Source: Viridilinea sp964592425
Lineage (GTDB): Bacteria > Chloroflexota > Chloroflexia > Chloroflexales > Chloroflexaceae
Direction: 5' to 3'
Assembly (NCBI GenBank): GCA_964592425.1
Contig: CAZQCG010000013.1
Location: forward strand, 56,246-120,245
Length of the DNA stretch: 64,000 bases
Shown: positions 17,666 through 26,467 of the stretch, piece after piece
Layout: every line of letters starts with the position of its first letter
Numbering within the stretch: position 1 is the stretch's first letter
Notes under the pieces: generated by a model
What the model was told of the DNA's origin: nothing
The model's database searches: none
What the model saw: the letters and a program-made list of their open reading frames with translations, nothing else
Position numbers and translations under genes: made by a program

Positions 17666-17674
17666 TGGCATAAT
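17666..17674 (+). promoter_or_regulatory. Possible extended -10 before the DUF4388 gene
   Basis: TGG followed by CATAAT (17669-17674) lies 45 bases before the start at 17719 in a 158-base gap. No -35 is evident; weak prediction. Confidence 0.25.
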
Positions 17675-17718
17675 GATCTGGATCAAGGCTGTGCAGGATG
17701 CCCCCGGAGGGCAGGCTT

Positions 17719-18537
17719 ATGGCGCTGGTCGGCAACCTTCGCGATTTCGGCCTCTCGGATTTTCTCTACCTGGTCGATCGCGGCTACAAAACCGGGGGCC
17801 TCCACCTGGCCCACCAGCACGAGACGGCCCTGCTCTTCTTTGATCAGGGTAAACTGCTGCTGGTTGCCCGCCAGGCCGAGGATGTCCAGGCCGACCTGCT
17901 CGTGCGCCTCGGTTTGCTCAGCCCCGAACAACTCGCTTTCGCCCGCCGCCGTCTGGCCGGACGTAGCGCCGGGGCTACCCTGACCCAGGTGATCATCGAG
18001 GAGCAACTCGCCCCGCGTGAACTCCTCCAGAGTCGCTTGCAAGGCTTCAGCGAAGAGGCAGTCTATGGTCTCTTTGCCTGGGCTGAGGGCGAATTTCGCT
18101 TCGAGCAAAATCAGCGTCCATCCGCCGATGCTCCGGTCATCCCCACCCCAATCTCGGTTGACCACCTGATTATGGAGGGTGTGCGGCGCATCGATGAGTG
18201 GAGCCGGATCAAAGACCGTATTCCCTCCTCCGCTCTGGTGCCCCGCTTTATCGAACAGCCCGGCGAGCGGATCAAGGGCAGTAAACTCTCACCCGCCGAG
18301 TGGCGCATCTTCGCCCGTATTAATGGCAAAGATAGCCTCGCCGAGATCATCCAGAAGACAGGTATGAGCGAATTTGAGGTCTCGCGGGTCGTCTATGGTT
18401 TTCTCACCACGGGCCTGGTTCAGTTGCAGCGCCGCCCACTGGCAACGCCCGGCCGCACTACGGCCAGTCCACCCCCGACGCAGCGTGTCAAACGGAGCCT
18501 GGTAGATCGCATCATTCAGCGTATTAAGAGTATGTAG
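17719..18537 (+). CDS. DUF4388 (PATAN-type) regulatory protein
   Basis: The start at ATG 17719 is supported by GGAGG eight bases upstream; an in-frame ATG at 17698 lies before that ribosome site. The 272-residue protein begins with MALVGNLRDFGLSDFLYLVD and continues with GGLHLAHQHETALLFFDQGKLLLV, the usual DUF4388 opening. A helical middle part follows, and a C-terminal winged-helix-like segment (EWRIFARINGKDSLAEI, FEVSRVVYGFLTTGLVQL). DUF4388/PATAN proteins take part in two-component and GTPase-controlled outputs such as pilus motility in other phyla. Here the next gene is an MglA-like GTPase 88 bases on, so a switch-effector pair is a reasonable inference. The tail is basic. Confidence 0.78.
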   Translation: MALVGNLRDFGLSDFLYLVDRGYKTGGLHLAHQHETALLFFDQGKLLLVARQAEDVQADLLVRLGLLSPEQLAFARRRLAGRSAGATLTQVIIEEQLAPRELLQSRLQGFSEEAVYGLFAWAEGEFRFEQNQRPSADAPVIPTPISVDHLIMEGVRRIDEWSRIKDRIPSSALVPRFIEQPGERIKGSKLSPAEWRIFARINGKDSLAEIIQKTGMSEFEVSRVVYGFLTTGLVQLQRRPLATPGRTTASPPPTQRVKRSLVDRIIQRIKSM

Positions 18538-18625
18538 TCTTCCTGCCCGAAATCATCGTGACATCTCGCAGGGGCAAAACCCTCGAAGCTCCCCGCAACT
18601 CCTAGCAACACGAGCGGAGGCCGGT

Positions 18626-19153
18626 GTGCAGACTGTAAAAATGGTTATCAGCGGGGCTGTGAATGCGGGTAAAACCGAATTCATCAGGGCGATCAGCGAG
18701 ATCGAGGTTGTCTCGACCGAGCGCCGTGCCACCGATGACACCAGGATGATCAAGCAGGAGACGACCGTTGCGATGGATTTCGGGCGCATCGCTATTGCGC
18801 ACGACCTGGTGCTGCATCTCTTCGGTACGCCCGGCCAGAAGCGCTTCGACTTTATGTGGGAGATCCTCTCCGAAGGCATGCTCGGTATGGTCATCCTGGT
18901 CGACAGCACCCGCCCCGAGACCTTCCGCGAGACCAATCGCATTATCGACTTCTTCGCTTCTTTTGGCGATGCGCCCTATGTCATCGCCGCCAATAAACAG
19001 GATCGGCCCAATGCCTGGGCCCCCGACGAGTTGCGCCTGGCCCTGCGCCAGCCCGAGCACATTAAAGTCCTGCCCTGCGTGGCCTCCGATCGCGAGAGCG
19101 TCAAGTCCGTCTTACTTGAATTGCTCTACGTCATCCAATCCCGTAGCGAATAA
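18626..19153 (+). CDS. MglA/COG2229-like small Ras-superfamily GTPase
   Basis: The GTG start has GGAGG six bases upstream. The 175-residue product is a small G domain: the P-loop reads SGAVNAGKTEF, a variant of GxxxxGK[ST]; switch I includes TRMIKQETTVAMDFG; switch II follows LHLFGTPGQKRFDFMWEIL; and NKQDRPNAW is the guanine-specificity motif. Such bacterial GTPases work with Roadblock or DUF4388/PATAN partners to set polarity or control motility. The upstream DUF4388 gene fits. The ABC exporter genes begin directly at its stop codon (TAA then ATG), so it might be co-transcribed with the polysaccharide locus; a role in controlling export or gliding is inference. Confidence 0.85.
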   Translation: MQTVKMVISGAVNAGKTEFIRAISEIEVVSTERRATDDTRMIKQETTVAMDFGRIAIAHDLVLHLFGTPGQKRFDFMWEILSEGMLGMVILVDSTRPETFRETNRIIDFFASFGDAPYVIAANKQDRPNAWAPDELRLALRQPEHIKVLPCVASDRESVKSVLLELLYVIQSRSE

Positions 19154-20008
19154 ATGCCTGGTCCTACGTTGCCGCTGACCGAAACTGAACCCGTGCTCAT
19201 CCTTGAGCCGGGCCGCGCCGACCGCCATTACTGGTTTGATCTCTGGCGCTACCGCGAACTCTTTTTCATCCTCGCCTGGCGCGATGTCTCGGTGCGCTAT
19301 AAACAGACGATCATCGGTGTCGCCTGGGCGGTTCTCCGTCCCTTCCTGACAATGATCGTCTTTACGCTCATCTTCGGGCGCGTGGCCAGGCTCCCAAGTG
19401 ACGGTGATGCCCCCTACGCCCTGCTTGTCTTTGCCGGTATGCTGCCCTGGACACTCTTCGCCACCGCGTTGAGTGAGGCCGCCAACAGCCTGATCGACAA
19501 TGCCAATCTGATCAGCAAAGTCTATTTCCCACGCATGATTATCCCGGCGGCAACGATGGTGACGGCACTGATCGATTTTTCGATCAGCCTGGTTATCCTC
19601 TTCGCGATGCTGCTCTTCTATCGCTATGCCCCCGGCTGGCCCATCCTGCTGTTACCCCTCTTTACGCTGCTAGCCCTGCTCACCAGCCTTGGCCCCGGTC
19701 TGTGGATGACGGCCCTCAATGTCAAGTATCGCGACTTTCGCTACGTCATCCCCTTCGTTGTCCAATTTGGGCTCTACATCTCGCCAGTCGGCTTCAGTAG
19801 CGCAGTGATCCCCGCCGAGTGGCGCCTGCTCTACAGCCTTAACCCGATGGTCGCTGTGATCGACGGTTTCCGCTGGGCCATCCTGGGCGGCGCGAGCTCG
19901 ATCTACTGGCCTGGCTTCGGCCTGAGCCTGCTGGTGGTGGCCGGGTTTCTCTGGCTGGGCATCAGCCAGTTCCGCAAGACCGAAAAGAGCTTTGCGGATA
20001 TTATCTAG
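19154..20008 (+). CDS. wzm: ABC-2 type polysaccharide exporter, membrane subunit (Wzm/TagG-like)
   Basis: The 284-residue permease has six membrane segments and the typical cytoplasmic entry block RYRELFFILAWRDVSVRYKQ, followed by TIIGVAWAVLRPFLTMIVF, both diagnostic of Wzm/TagG-type ABC-2 permeases. PRMIIPAATM and NPMVAVIDGFRWAI are later conserved blocks. With the adjacent ATPase it would carry a finished lipid-linked polysaccharide across the cytoplasmic membrane. It starts immediately after the GTPase stop and is two bases upstream of the ATPase gene, forming a clear operon. Length is standard. Confidence 0.93.
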   Translation: MPGPTLPLTETEPVLILEPGRADRHYWFDLWRYRELFFILAWRDVSVRYKQTIIGVAWAVLRPFLTMIVFTLIFGRVARLPSDGDAPYALLVFAGMLPWTLFATALSEAANSLIDNANLISKVYFPRMIIPAATMVTALIDFSISLVILFAMLLFYRYAPGWPILLLPLFTLLALLTSLGPGLWMTALNVKYRDFRYVIPFVVQFGLYISPVGFSSAVIPAEWRLLYSLNPMVAVIDGFRWAILGGASSIYWPGFGLSLLVVAGFLWLGISQFRKTEKSFADII

Positions 20009-20010
20009 CC

Positions 20011-21309
20011 ATGGCAGAGATTGTGATCAAAGCCGAAGGTCTCGGCAAACGTTATACCATCGGCCACCAGGCCGAGCGTGAGCGCTACCTGGCCTTGCGT
20101 GACGTGCTTACGCAGAATGCCCGCCAGCTCTGGCGCAAGACCCGCGACCTGGCTCGTGGCCGGCCGATCATCCAGGGTGACAGCCAGGAGGATCTCTGGG
20201 CGCTCAAGGAGGTTGACTTCGAGATTCGCCGTGGCGAGGCCGTTGGCATTATCGGGCGCAACGGGGCTGGCAAGAGCACCCTGCTCAAGGTGCTCAGCCG
20301 CATCACCGAGCCGAGCAGCGGGCGCGTGACGATCAAAGGTCGGGTGGCCAGCCTGCTCGAAGTCGGCACCGGCTTCCACCCCGAGCTGAGCGGGCGCGAG
20401 AATATCTATCTCAACGGGGCTATCCTGGGCATGACCCGCGCCGAGATCAAGCGCAAGTTCGACGAGATCGTCGCCTTCGCCGAGGTGGAGAAATTCCTTG
20501 ACACCCCGGTCAAACGCTACAGCAGCGGCATGTACGTACGCCTGGCCTTCGCCGTCGCCGCCCACCTGGAGCCGGAGATCCTGGTGGTTGATGAGGTGCT
20601 CGCGGTGGGTGATGCCGCCTTCCAGAAAAAATGTCTGGGCAAGATGGGTGATGTGGCTCAGGAGGGGCGGACAGTACTGTTTGTGAGCCATAATATGGCC
20701 GCCATCAAGCGTCTCTGTCGTCACGCAATCTGGCTGCATGACGGCCAGGTGTGTGCCGCAGGTGCGACTACCGAGGTCGTCGCTCGTTACCTGGCCGAAG
20801 GAGCCGTTAGCTTTGCCCAGGCCTTCTTTACGCCACGTGCAAATGTTCCAATTCAGTATCTATCAGTTGTTGTTAAAGACAGTGAGGGTGCGATTACCCA
20901 ATATCTGCCTGATGATTGTGCATTTAGTATCGAGATCGAGATTGGGGTTTATGAGAATATTTCGGGCATCTATTTTGGTATGATTCTGCAAAATTCAGAA
21001 GGCGTCAACGTGCTTTTTGCCGATAGTCGCGATGTTGAGGACATGGTTCCCTCGCAGTTTGCCCCTGGTCGCTATCGCTTTCTCCTGACCATTCCTGCGA
21101 TTCTGGCCCCTGGTCACTACTACCTGACTTCAATGGGTATTGCAACAATTAATCCAATCATCAGTCTTGACTTCAAAGAGAGTGTTTGCTCTTTTGAGAT
21201 TATTAACAACTCCAATCCCCAGCGCGCCACTGCACGTCCGGGTATTGTAAACCTCCATCTCCCATGGGAAACCATGAAAATCGCCGATAGCTATGCAGTG
21301 GTTATGTAG
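20011..21309 (+). CDS. wzt: ABC exporter ATPase with C-terminal carbohydrate-binding domain (Wzt-like)
   Basis: This is the ATPase of the Wzm/Wzt exporter. The 432-residue product has Walker A GRNGAGKST (82-90), signature SSGMYVRLAF (171-180), Walker B LVVDE (191-195) and the H-loop His227. Residues from about 270 to the end form a Wzt-type beta-sandwich that in homologues binds the non-reducing end of the polymer before export. From about base 20820, precisely where this domain begins, GC content falls clearly and codon choice changes, as if the tail had been exchanged. That would alter which polymer is exported. The next gene starts ten bases downstream. Confidence 0.93.
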   Translation: MAEIVIKAEGLGKRYTIGHQAERERYLALRDVLTQNARQLWRKTRDLARGRPIIQGDSQEDLWALKEVDFEIRRGEAVGIIGRNGAGKSTLLKVLSRITEPSSGRVTIKGRVASLLEVGTGFHPELSGRENIYLNGAILGMTRAEIKRKFDEIVAFAEVEKFLDTPVKRYSSGMYVRLAFAVAAHLEPEILVVDEVLAVGDAAFQKKCLGKMGDVAQEGRTVLFVSHNMAAIKRLCRHAIWLHDGQVCAAGATTEVVARYLAEGAVSFAQAFFTPRANVPIQYLSVVVKDSEGAITQYLPDDCAFSIEIEIGVYENISGIYFGMILQNSEGVNVLFADSRDVEDMVPSQFAPGRYRFLLTIPAILAPGHYYLTSMGIATINPIISLDFKESVCSFEIINNSNPQRATARPGIVNLHLPWETMKIADSYAVVM

Positions 21310-21318
21310 GAACAGCGT

Positions 21319-22254
21319 GTGTCGTTTGTTGTTTGCCCGCTTTGTGAAACAACCCAGGTTGTGCCTGTCGCCAGGCACCTGGACTTCAACGCAGCACAGA
21401 TTTACTTCTGCCAGGCGTGTCGGCACTGGTTTGCTTACCCCGAGCCCGCCTCCGCCTGGCTTGATCAGTACTATCGTGAGATCTATAGCCCGCAGCGAAG
21501 GCGCTATTTCAGTGAAGCCTACTACCTCCTGATGGAGCGTAGAGCTGCGGCCCAGATCGATTTCATCAGGCAGCAGTTGCCAGGCAAGACGCTTGCCTCA
21601 TTGCGTAACTGCAACGCCATCGACCTGGGATGCGGTGTTGGTGCCCTGGTGGCCGCGCTCGAGCAAGCAGGCCTCAATGCGGTCGGCTATGATAGTGATC
21701 ATCTGGCGATCACCATCGGCAGGCAGCGCTGGCAGGCAAATATCCATGTTGGCACATTGAGCGACCACCAGTTGTTGCATGAAAGCTTCGACTTGCTCTG
21801 TATGTCCCATCTGGTTGAGCACCTGGCGGATCTGTGCCGGACGCTCGCGGCAATCTTGCAACTGCTTCGCCCTGGTGGTTACCTTCTGATCGAGGTGCCT
21901 GATTGTTTCACTGAGTTGTTCACCGCCAACGTCGATACCGAGTCGCACCTCCATTTCTTTACCCGTTCTTCCCTGGTCAAACTTTGTACGGCCCTTGGTT
22001 TGCAGGTGCTGGCTTGTGTGAGCTGTGGCCCGCCGAAATTGCTCTCTGGCCAGGTCGGTGCGATCCATCAGCATGCTCAGTCGCCTGGTGTAGCTAGATC
22101 TCCGCTGTTGGCTGGCCTCAGTCGTGTAAAGCGCAAATTTGGTCGCCTGCTACGCCCGTCAGGGCAGACGGCGTACGATGGTTATTATGATCGCTACTAT
22201 CGTGACGATGAGCCTGGCGGAATCTGGCTGCGCTGTCTGGCACGCAAGCTATGA
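21319..22254 (+). CDS. SAM-dependent methyltransferase with N-terminal zinc-ribbon-like motif
   Basis: The GTG start is followed by CPLCETTQV and FCQACRHWF, two CxxC pairs that probably bind zinc. A class I methyltransferase fold follows: the SAM loop is AIDLGCGVGALVAAL (about residues 98-112), and LLCMSHLVEHLAD fits the Methyltransf_23 group, whose members often modify sugars in polysaccharide clusters. Length is 311 residues. It lies in line with the exporter genes, with short gaps on both sides. The acceptor, perhaps the terminal sugar recognised by Wzt, is unknown. Confidence 0.8.
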   Translation: MSFVVCPLCETTQVVPVARHLDFNAAQIYFCQACRHWFAYPEPASAWLDQYYREIYSPQRRRYFSEAYYLLMERRAAAQIDFIRQQLPGKTLASLRNCNAIDLGCGVGALVAALEQAGLNAVGYDSDHLAITIGRQRWQANIHVGTLSDHQLLHESFDLLCMSHLVEHLADLCRTLAAILQLLRPGGYLLIEVPDCFTELFTANVDTESHLHFFTRSSLVKLCTALGLQVLACVSCGPPKLLSGQVGAIHQHAQSPGVARSPLLAGLSRVKRKFGRLLRPSGQTAYDGYYDRYYRDDEPGGIWLRCLARKL

Positions 22255-22272
22255 AGAGAGGATTGATCAACC

Positions 22273-23001
22273 ATGACGATGCCCTCAGTTTGCGCCATCA
22301 TCCCGGCCCGGGGTGGCTCCAAGGGTATTCCCCGTAAGAACATCGTTGCGATCAACGGGAAACCCTTGCTCGCCTATTCGATTGAGCATGCCCGGCAGGC
22401 TCTTTCCGTTGAGCGGGTTTTTGTCTCAACCGATGACCACGAAATTGCCGCCGTTGCGCGGCAGTGGGGCGCTGAGGTTCCTTTTATGCGCCCGGCTGAG
22501 CTGGCCGGTGATACGGTGCTTGATCATCCTGTCTTCGCCCACGCCCTGCAGTGGTTGCACGAGCATGCGGGTTACCACCCCGAACTGGTGGTTCATCTGC
22601 GCCCGACTTCGCCTATTCGGGCTGATGGTCAGATTGATCAGGCCGTACGCCTGTTACTTGAACAGCCCACGGCCGACTCCGTGCGCTCAGTCTCTATCCC
22701 CGCGCAGCATCCCTACCGCATGTTTACCCTGCGCGAAGACGGTTTTCTGCAACCGCTGCTCCAGACAAAATATCCGCAGCCTTTCCTCTTGCGTCGCCAG
22801 GAATTGCCACCAGTCTATTGGTACAACTGCGTCATTGATGTCACTCGGGCAACAACGATTCTTGATCAGCAGTCGATGACTGGTGATCGTATTCTGCCCT
22901 ATATCATTGATGCCGATTATGTCGTCGATATTGATAGCCCTGATGATCTGGTTGTTGCTACGGCTAAACTTCAGCTGTTTGAAAAGAGCATGCGCCCATG
23001 A
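22273..23001 (+). CDS. CMP-sugar synthetase (acylneuraminate cytidylyltransferase family)
   Basis: The 242-residue protein starts with VCAIIPARGGSKGIPRKN, the CTP-binding loop of the NeuA family, followed by VFVSTDDHEIAAVARQWGAEVPF and VHLRPTSPIR, both typical. These enzymes activate 3-deoxy-ulosonic acids such as sialic, legionaminic or Kdo-like sugars as CMP derivatives. Its stop overlaps the start of the Gfo/Idh/MocA oxidoreductase (ATGA), so the partners are co-translated. No sialic-acid synthase (NeuB) or epimerase (NeuC) is seen nearby, so the exact substrate is open and the sugar acid may be made by an unusual route. Confidence 0.88.
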   Translation: MTMPSVCAIIPARGGSKGIPRKNIVAINGKPLLAYSIEHARQALSVERVFVSTDDHEIAAVARQWGAEVPFMRPAELAGDTVLDHPVFAHALQWLHEHAGYHPELVVHLRPTSPIRADGQIDQAVRLLLEQPTADSVRSVSIPAQHPYRMFTLREDGFLQPLLQTKYPQPFLLRRQELPPVYWYNCVIDVTRATTILDQQSMTGDRILPYIIDADYVVDIDSPDDLVVATAKLQLFEKSMRP

Positions 23002-24206
23002 TTGATCAACCAGCCGGGCTCAACGTTCTGGTGGTCGGCGCAGGCATGTATGTGTGTGGTCTCGGCACTACTGGCTTCGGCACCGTGCTCCCAGCGCTCT
23101 TTGAAGATCAGCGCCAGGGCCTTGTTGCTCAGATTGCCCTTGCCGGTCGTCATGGCAACAAAGCCCCGGATGTGTTGGCCAAAGTGCATGCGTTGGCCGC
23201 TTACATGCAGATCGATCCACTTGTTGACTATGCGCCAACGGCTGAGATTATTCAGGATGATGCATACCTTGAGCTTGCCCGTCGGTATAAGGTTGATTGT
23301 GCGATCATCTCTGTGCCCGACCACCTTCATTATCAGATTACGCGGCAGCTAATGGAGCTTGGTATTCATTGTTTGGTGGTTAAGCCGCTTGCGCCAACTA
23401 TTAACGAGGTTGATCGCCTGATTCATGCTCAACATACCTATCATGTATATGGTGCCGTTGAGTTTCATAAGCGCTTTGATCAGACTAATCTGCGTATTCG
23501 TCGCATGATCCACGAAGGCCACCTGGGCGATATACTCTACATCCTGGTTGAATATAGCCAGAAGCGCAGCATTCCGCTCATCCATTTCCGTGATTGGGTT
23601 GAACGCACCGATATTTTTCAATATCTTGGTGTGCATTATGTTGATCTGATCTTCTTTCTGACTGGCGCACTGCCCCGGCGGGTTATGGCCACCGCTCAAC
23701 GCGGCCTGCTGGATAGCCTTGGCATACATACCTTTGATGCGATCCAGGTGCTGATCGAATGGTACGATCAGGCTACTGGCAAATCCTTTATGGCTACCCT
23801 GCTCACGAACTGGATCGATCCACTCCAGACCAGCGCCATGTCCGACCAGAAGATCAAACTGATCGGTACTGGTGGTCGCATCGAGTGCGATCAGAAAGAA
23901 CGTGGCCTGCGTACAGTCTCCGCAGTCAGCGGTATCGAAGAGTTGAACCCATACTTCTCTGATTTTCATGATCCTCTTGACCATAGCGGCATGCGTTTTC
24001 AGGGCTATGGTTATGCCAGTATTCATCAGTTTTTGCTTGATGTTCGAGACCTTAAGCATGCCACATGCACACTTGAGGATCTCCAGCAAAGCTTACGGGC
24101 AACCTTCAGCGCTGCACGGATCTCAACCGCAGTGATCGAAGCTGTCCACACCAGCCTGGCCCACAACAGCGTCTGGATCCTCCTGCATGACCGAGGTACG
24201 CTATGA
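22998..24206 (+). CDS. Gfo/Idh/MocA family NAD(P)-dependent oxidoreductase
   Basis: The 402-residue protein begins with a dinucleotide-binding strand-loop LNVLVVGAGMYVCGLG. In the usual E-K-P position it has VVKPLAPTINEVDRL, which retains the catalytic-site lysine. The C-terminal alpha/beta domain carries YGAVEFHKRFDQTN and the His-rich LGVHYVDLIFF. Such enzymes oxidise or reduce a hydroxyl of a sugar or inositol derivative. It overlaps the cytidylyltransferase by four bases and the following Ldh-type gene by four bases, so three enzymes are likely made together and act on one sugar. The substrate is not identifiable. Confidence 0.85.
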   Translation: MIDQPAGLNVLVVGAGMYVCGLGTTGFGTVLPALFEDQRQGLVAQIALAGRHGNKAPDVLAKVHALAAYMQIDPLVDYAPTAEIIQDDAYLELARRYKVDCAIISVPDHLHYQITRQLMELGIHCLVVKPLAPTINEVDRLIHAQHTYHVYGAVEFHKRFDQTNLRIRRMIHEGHLGDILYILVEYSQKRSIPLIHFRDWVERTDIFQYLGVHYVDLIFFLTGALPRRVMATAQRGLLDSLGIHTFDAIQVLIEWYDQATGKSFMATLLTNWIDPLQTSAMSDQKIKLIGTGGRIECDQKERGLRTVSAVSGIEELNPYFSDFHDPLDHSGMRFQGYGYASIHQFLLDVRDLKHATCTLEDLQQSLRATFSAARISTAVIEAVHTSLAHNSVWILLHDRGTL

Positions 24207-25261
24207 TTGAGCATCCCGCCCCCGCCATCCTTGTCACCCATACCGTGCTTGAGGCTTTTTGTGCGGCTGCCCTGCAGAGTCGCCAGGTTCGTCCAGACGT
24301 AGCGCAGCATGTGATTACTTCACTGATCCAGACCTCACTGCGTGGTGTCGACTCGCATGGCATCGAGCTGCTGCCCCACTACCTGCGCGCCCTTGATGCC
24401 GGGCGGATCAATCCCCACCCGACCTATCAATTGACCGCCTCAGCCCCATCAACCGCCGTACTCTATGCCGACCACACTTTTGGTCATGCTGCCGGCGCAG
24501 AAGCCATGCTTCAGGCAGTTGAACTGGCCCGTACAACTGGCGTAGGCGTGGTCACGGTCTCGCACTCGACCCACTTTGGTGCGGCGGCCTACTTTGGCCT
24601 GCTGGCCGCTGATCGGGGCATGATTGGTATCTGTATGACCCACTCAACTCCCCATATGTTGAGTTTCGCTGGGGTACGCCCCTTTTTCAGTACCAATCCA
24701 ATCTGTTTTGCCGCACCTTGTGAGGAAGAACCCTACTGTCTGGACATGGCAACCAGCCTCTCGACTTGGAATCGTTTGCTTGCCTACAAACAGGCAGGCG
24801 AGCAGATTCCCCCGGATTGGGGTGCCGATGCCCAGGGTCAGCCCACGACCAGCCCCGATCTGGTGGCTTCGATGCTGCCAATCGGTGGCTATAAGGGCTT
24901 TGGCCTGAGCATGATCGTCGATGTCCTCTGTTCATTACTGACCGGTATGCCCTTCGGACGTGACATATCAGCGATGTACGCCGAACCGCTCAGCAGCAAA
25001 CGTATGCTCGGCCACTTTTTTCTGGCGATCGATGTTGAGCGTTTTGTTGGCCTTGCGGTCTTTCGTCAGCGTATGCAAGCAATGATGGATGCTGTTCGGA
25101 ATGAACCACCCGCTGATCCGGCCACTCCGGTGCTGGTTGCTGGTGATCCCGAAAAGGAGACTGCCCGTCGCCGCCTGAGCGAGGGCATCCCCGTCTCACC
25201 GTCACGTTATACTGAATTCCTGGAAATTGCCCGGGCACTCGGTTTTACCGCTTTTGCTTGA
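24203..25261 (+). CDS. Ldh family (malate/L-lactate-type) NAD(P)-dependent oxidoreductase
   Basis: The 352-residue protein belongs to the type-2 malate/lactate dehydrogenase family (YlbC, AllD, ComC, sulfolactate dehydrogenase). Recognisable blocks are SLRGVDSHGIELLPHYLRAL, VTVSHSTHFGAAAYFGLLA with the active-site His, FFSTNPICFAAPCEEEPY and IGGYKGFGLSMIVDVL. Members reduce 2-oxo acids to 2-hydroxy acids or oxidise ureidoglycolate. In a coupled operon with a CMP-sugar synthetase and a Gfo/Idh oxidoreductase it may act on a 2-oxo sugar acid, which is inference. Its stop is one base before the next start. Confidence 0.85.
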   Translation: MIEHPAPAILVTHTVLEAFCAAALQSRQVRPDVAQHVITSLIQTSLRGVDSHGIELLPHYLRALDAGRINPHPTYQLTASAPSTAVLYADHTFGHAAGAEAMLQAVELARTTGVGVVTVSHSTHFGAAAYFGLLAADRGMIGICMTHSTPHMLSFAGVRPFFSTNPICFAAPCEEEPYCLDMATSLSTWNRLLAYKQAGEQIPPDWGADAQGQPTTSPDLVASMLPIGGYKGFGLSMIVDVLCSLLTGMPFGRDISAMYAEPLSSKRMLGHFFLAIDVERFVGLAVFRQRMQAMMDAVRNEPPADPATPVLVAGDPEKETARRRLSEGIPVSPSRYTEFLEIARALGFTAFA

Positions 25262-25262
25262 T

Positions 25263-26426
25263 ATGCAGCTTGTCGATATCGTAAACTTCAACGCTGATGC
25301 GTCATGCCTCGCCTGTGATGTGTGGTTAGCTGCCCTCAGCGGAGGTGCAAACTCCACCTTCTGTCGCTGGTTACGCCTCTACATCGACTATCACAAGCCC
25401 ATGGTCTTGGGTATGACGGGGGCGACCGTCTCGGATCTGGCGATCCATAACCCTGAAGCCATTGCCATCATTACGGCCCATCGGGCGATCTTTCAGGTTA
25501 TCCTGCGCCCCTACGCCCACGATATCTCTCTCCTGCGGACCCCGGCAGGCTTTGCTTTTAACCTGGCAATGGGTAAAGCGGTGCTTAGCTCGGTGTTGGC
25601 AGGCGATTGTCGCTACTATTTACCTCCTGAATTCATGTTAATGAATGAGCAGCTTGCGCTACTCAAGCTCCATGGCGTCACCTGCACCTTCATCAATCCC
25701 GATCGTTTTCCTCCCGAACATGCCGAACGGATCTATCGCCGTCCGTATGTTGTGACGGGTGTTGCTGGTGCCGCTCTCGGTTGTATCCCTGTCGATGGAC
25801 GCCTCACCGGGCACTATCTGCGAACCATTCAACTGTGGGATCAGCAGCTGTGGCACGCGTTGCTGGCCGAATCAGACTCTTCGCCACGCTATCTCTGGCG
25901 CGATGGTGAAAGTTGCTTTCTGCTGCCCGATGGCCTTGCCCGTGAAGCATTCTGGTTAGCTGGCTGCCCGTTTGTGCGTACACACCTCGATCTACCTGTG
26001 TATACACACGATCTTCCCGCCGGTTCTTTCAAATCCTATCCACTCCACGCTTTTTCGTCCTGGATGAAAGAATTTCGCATGCTTGGATATCTGAACCGGG
26101 TGTATGAGATCGAGAAGTCGCTTACCTCATTGCCTCTACTGCAAAAATATATGTGGTTGCTTGTGATAAACTCAGATATACTCTCTGCAGTCGAGAAAGA
26201 CACCCCGTCTGTGCAAATTAAACCATCTGTTAATAGCTCTGATGCGAGTGTATTTAGAATTGCGAGGAGTGAACGAGGCTTCGAAGGTGAAGAATATCTT
26301 TACTTTCTTGAGAAAAATCTGCCCGGTAATGATCTTTTCATGGATCTAGCTGCCAGTGAATTGCCCCACCATAGAAAAGCTCTGGGTCGTCTGGCGCATT
26401 TGATGAGTTTGAACCTGGACGCTTGA
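25263..26426 (+). CDS. Unassigned protein of the CMP-sugar module (possible GH57/deacetylase-like barrel)
   Basis: I start at ATG 25263, one base after the previous stop. The product has 387 residues and no signal peptide or membrane helix. I do not recognise a named family with confidence. Residues about 85-160 include FQVILRPYAHDISLL and CRYYLPPEFMLMNEQ followed by LLKLHGVTCTFINPDRF. This order (His after a strand, then PPE, then a strand before a new loop) is reminiscent of GH57/polysaccharide-deacetylase barrels. SSWMKEFRMLGYLNRVYEIE is another distinctive block. The last third is clearly poorer in GC. Its coupling to three sugar enzymes points to the same pathway. Function unknown. Confidence 0.6.
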   Translation: MQLVDIVNFNADASCLACDVWLAALSGGANSTFCRWLRLYIDYHKPMVLGMTGATVSDLAIHNPEAIAIITAHRAIFQVILRPYAHDISLLRTPAGFAFNLAMGKAVLSSVLAGDCRYYLPPEFMLMNEQLALLKLHGVTCTFINPDRFPPEHAERIYRRPYVVTGVAGAALGCIPVDGRLTGHYLRTIQLWDQQLWHALLAESDSSPRYLWRDGESCFLLPDGLAREAFWLAGCPFVRTHLDLPVYTHDLPAGSFKSYPLHAFSSWMKEFRMLGYLNRVYEIEKSLTSLPLLQKYMWLLVINSDILSAVEKDTPSVQIKPSVNSSDASVFRIARSERGFEGEEYLYFLEKNLPGNDLFMDLAASELPHHRKALGRLAHLMSLNLDA

Positions 26427-26467
26427 TCTGTGTTGGGGCTTGATCTGTTGATGAGTATGATTCTGAT

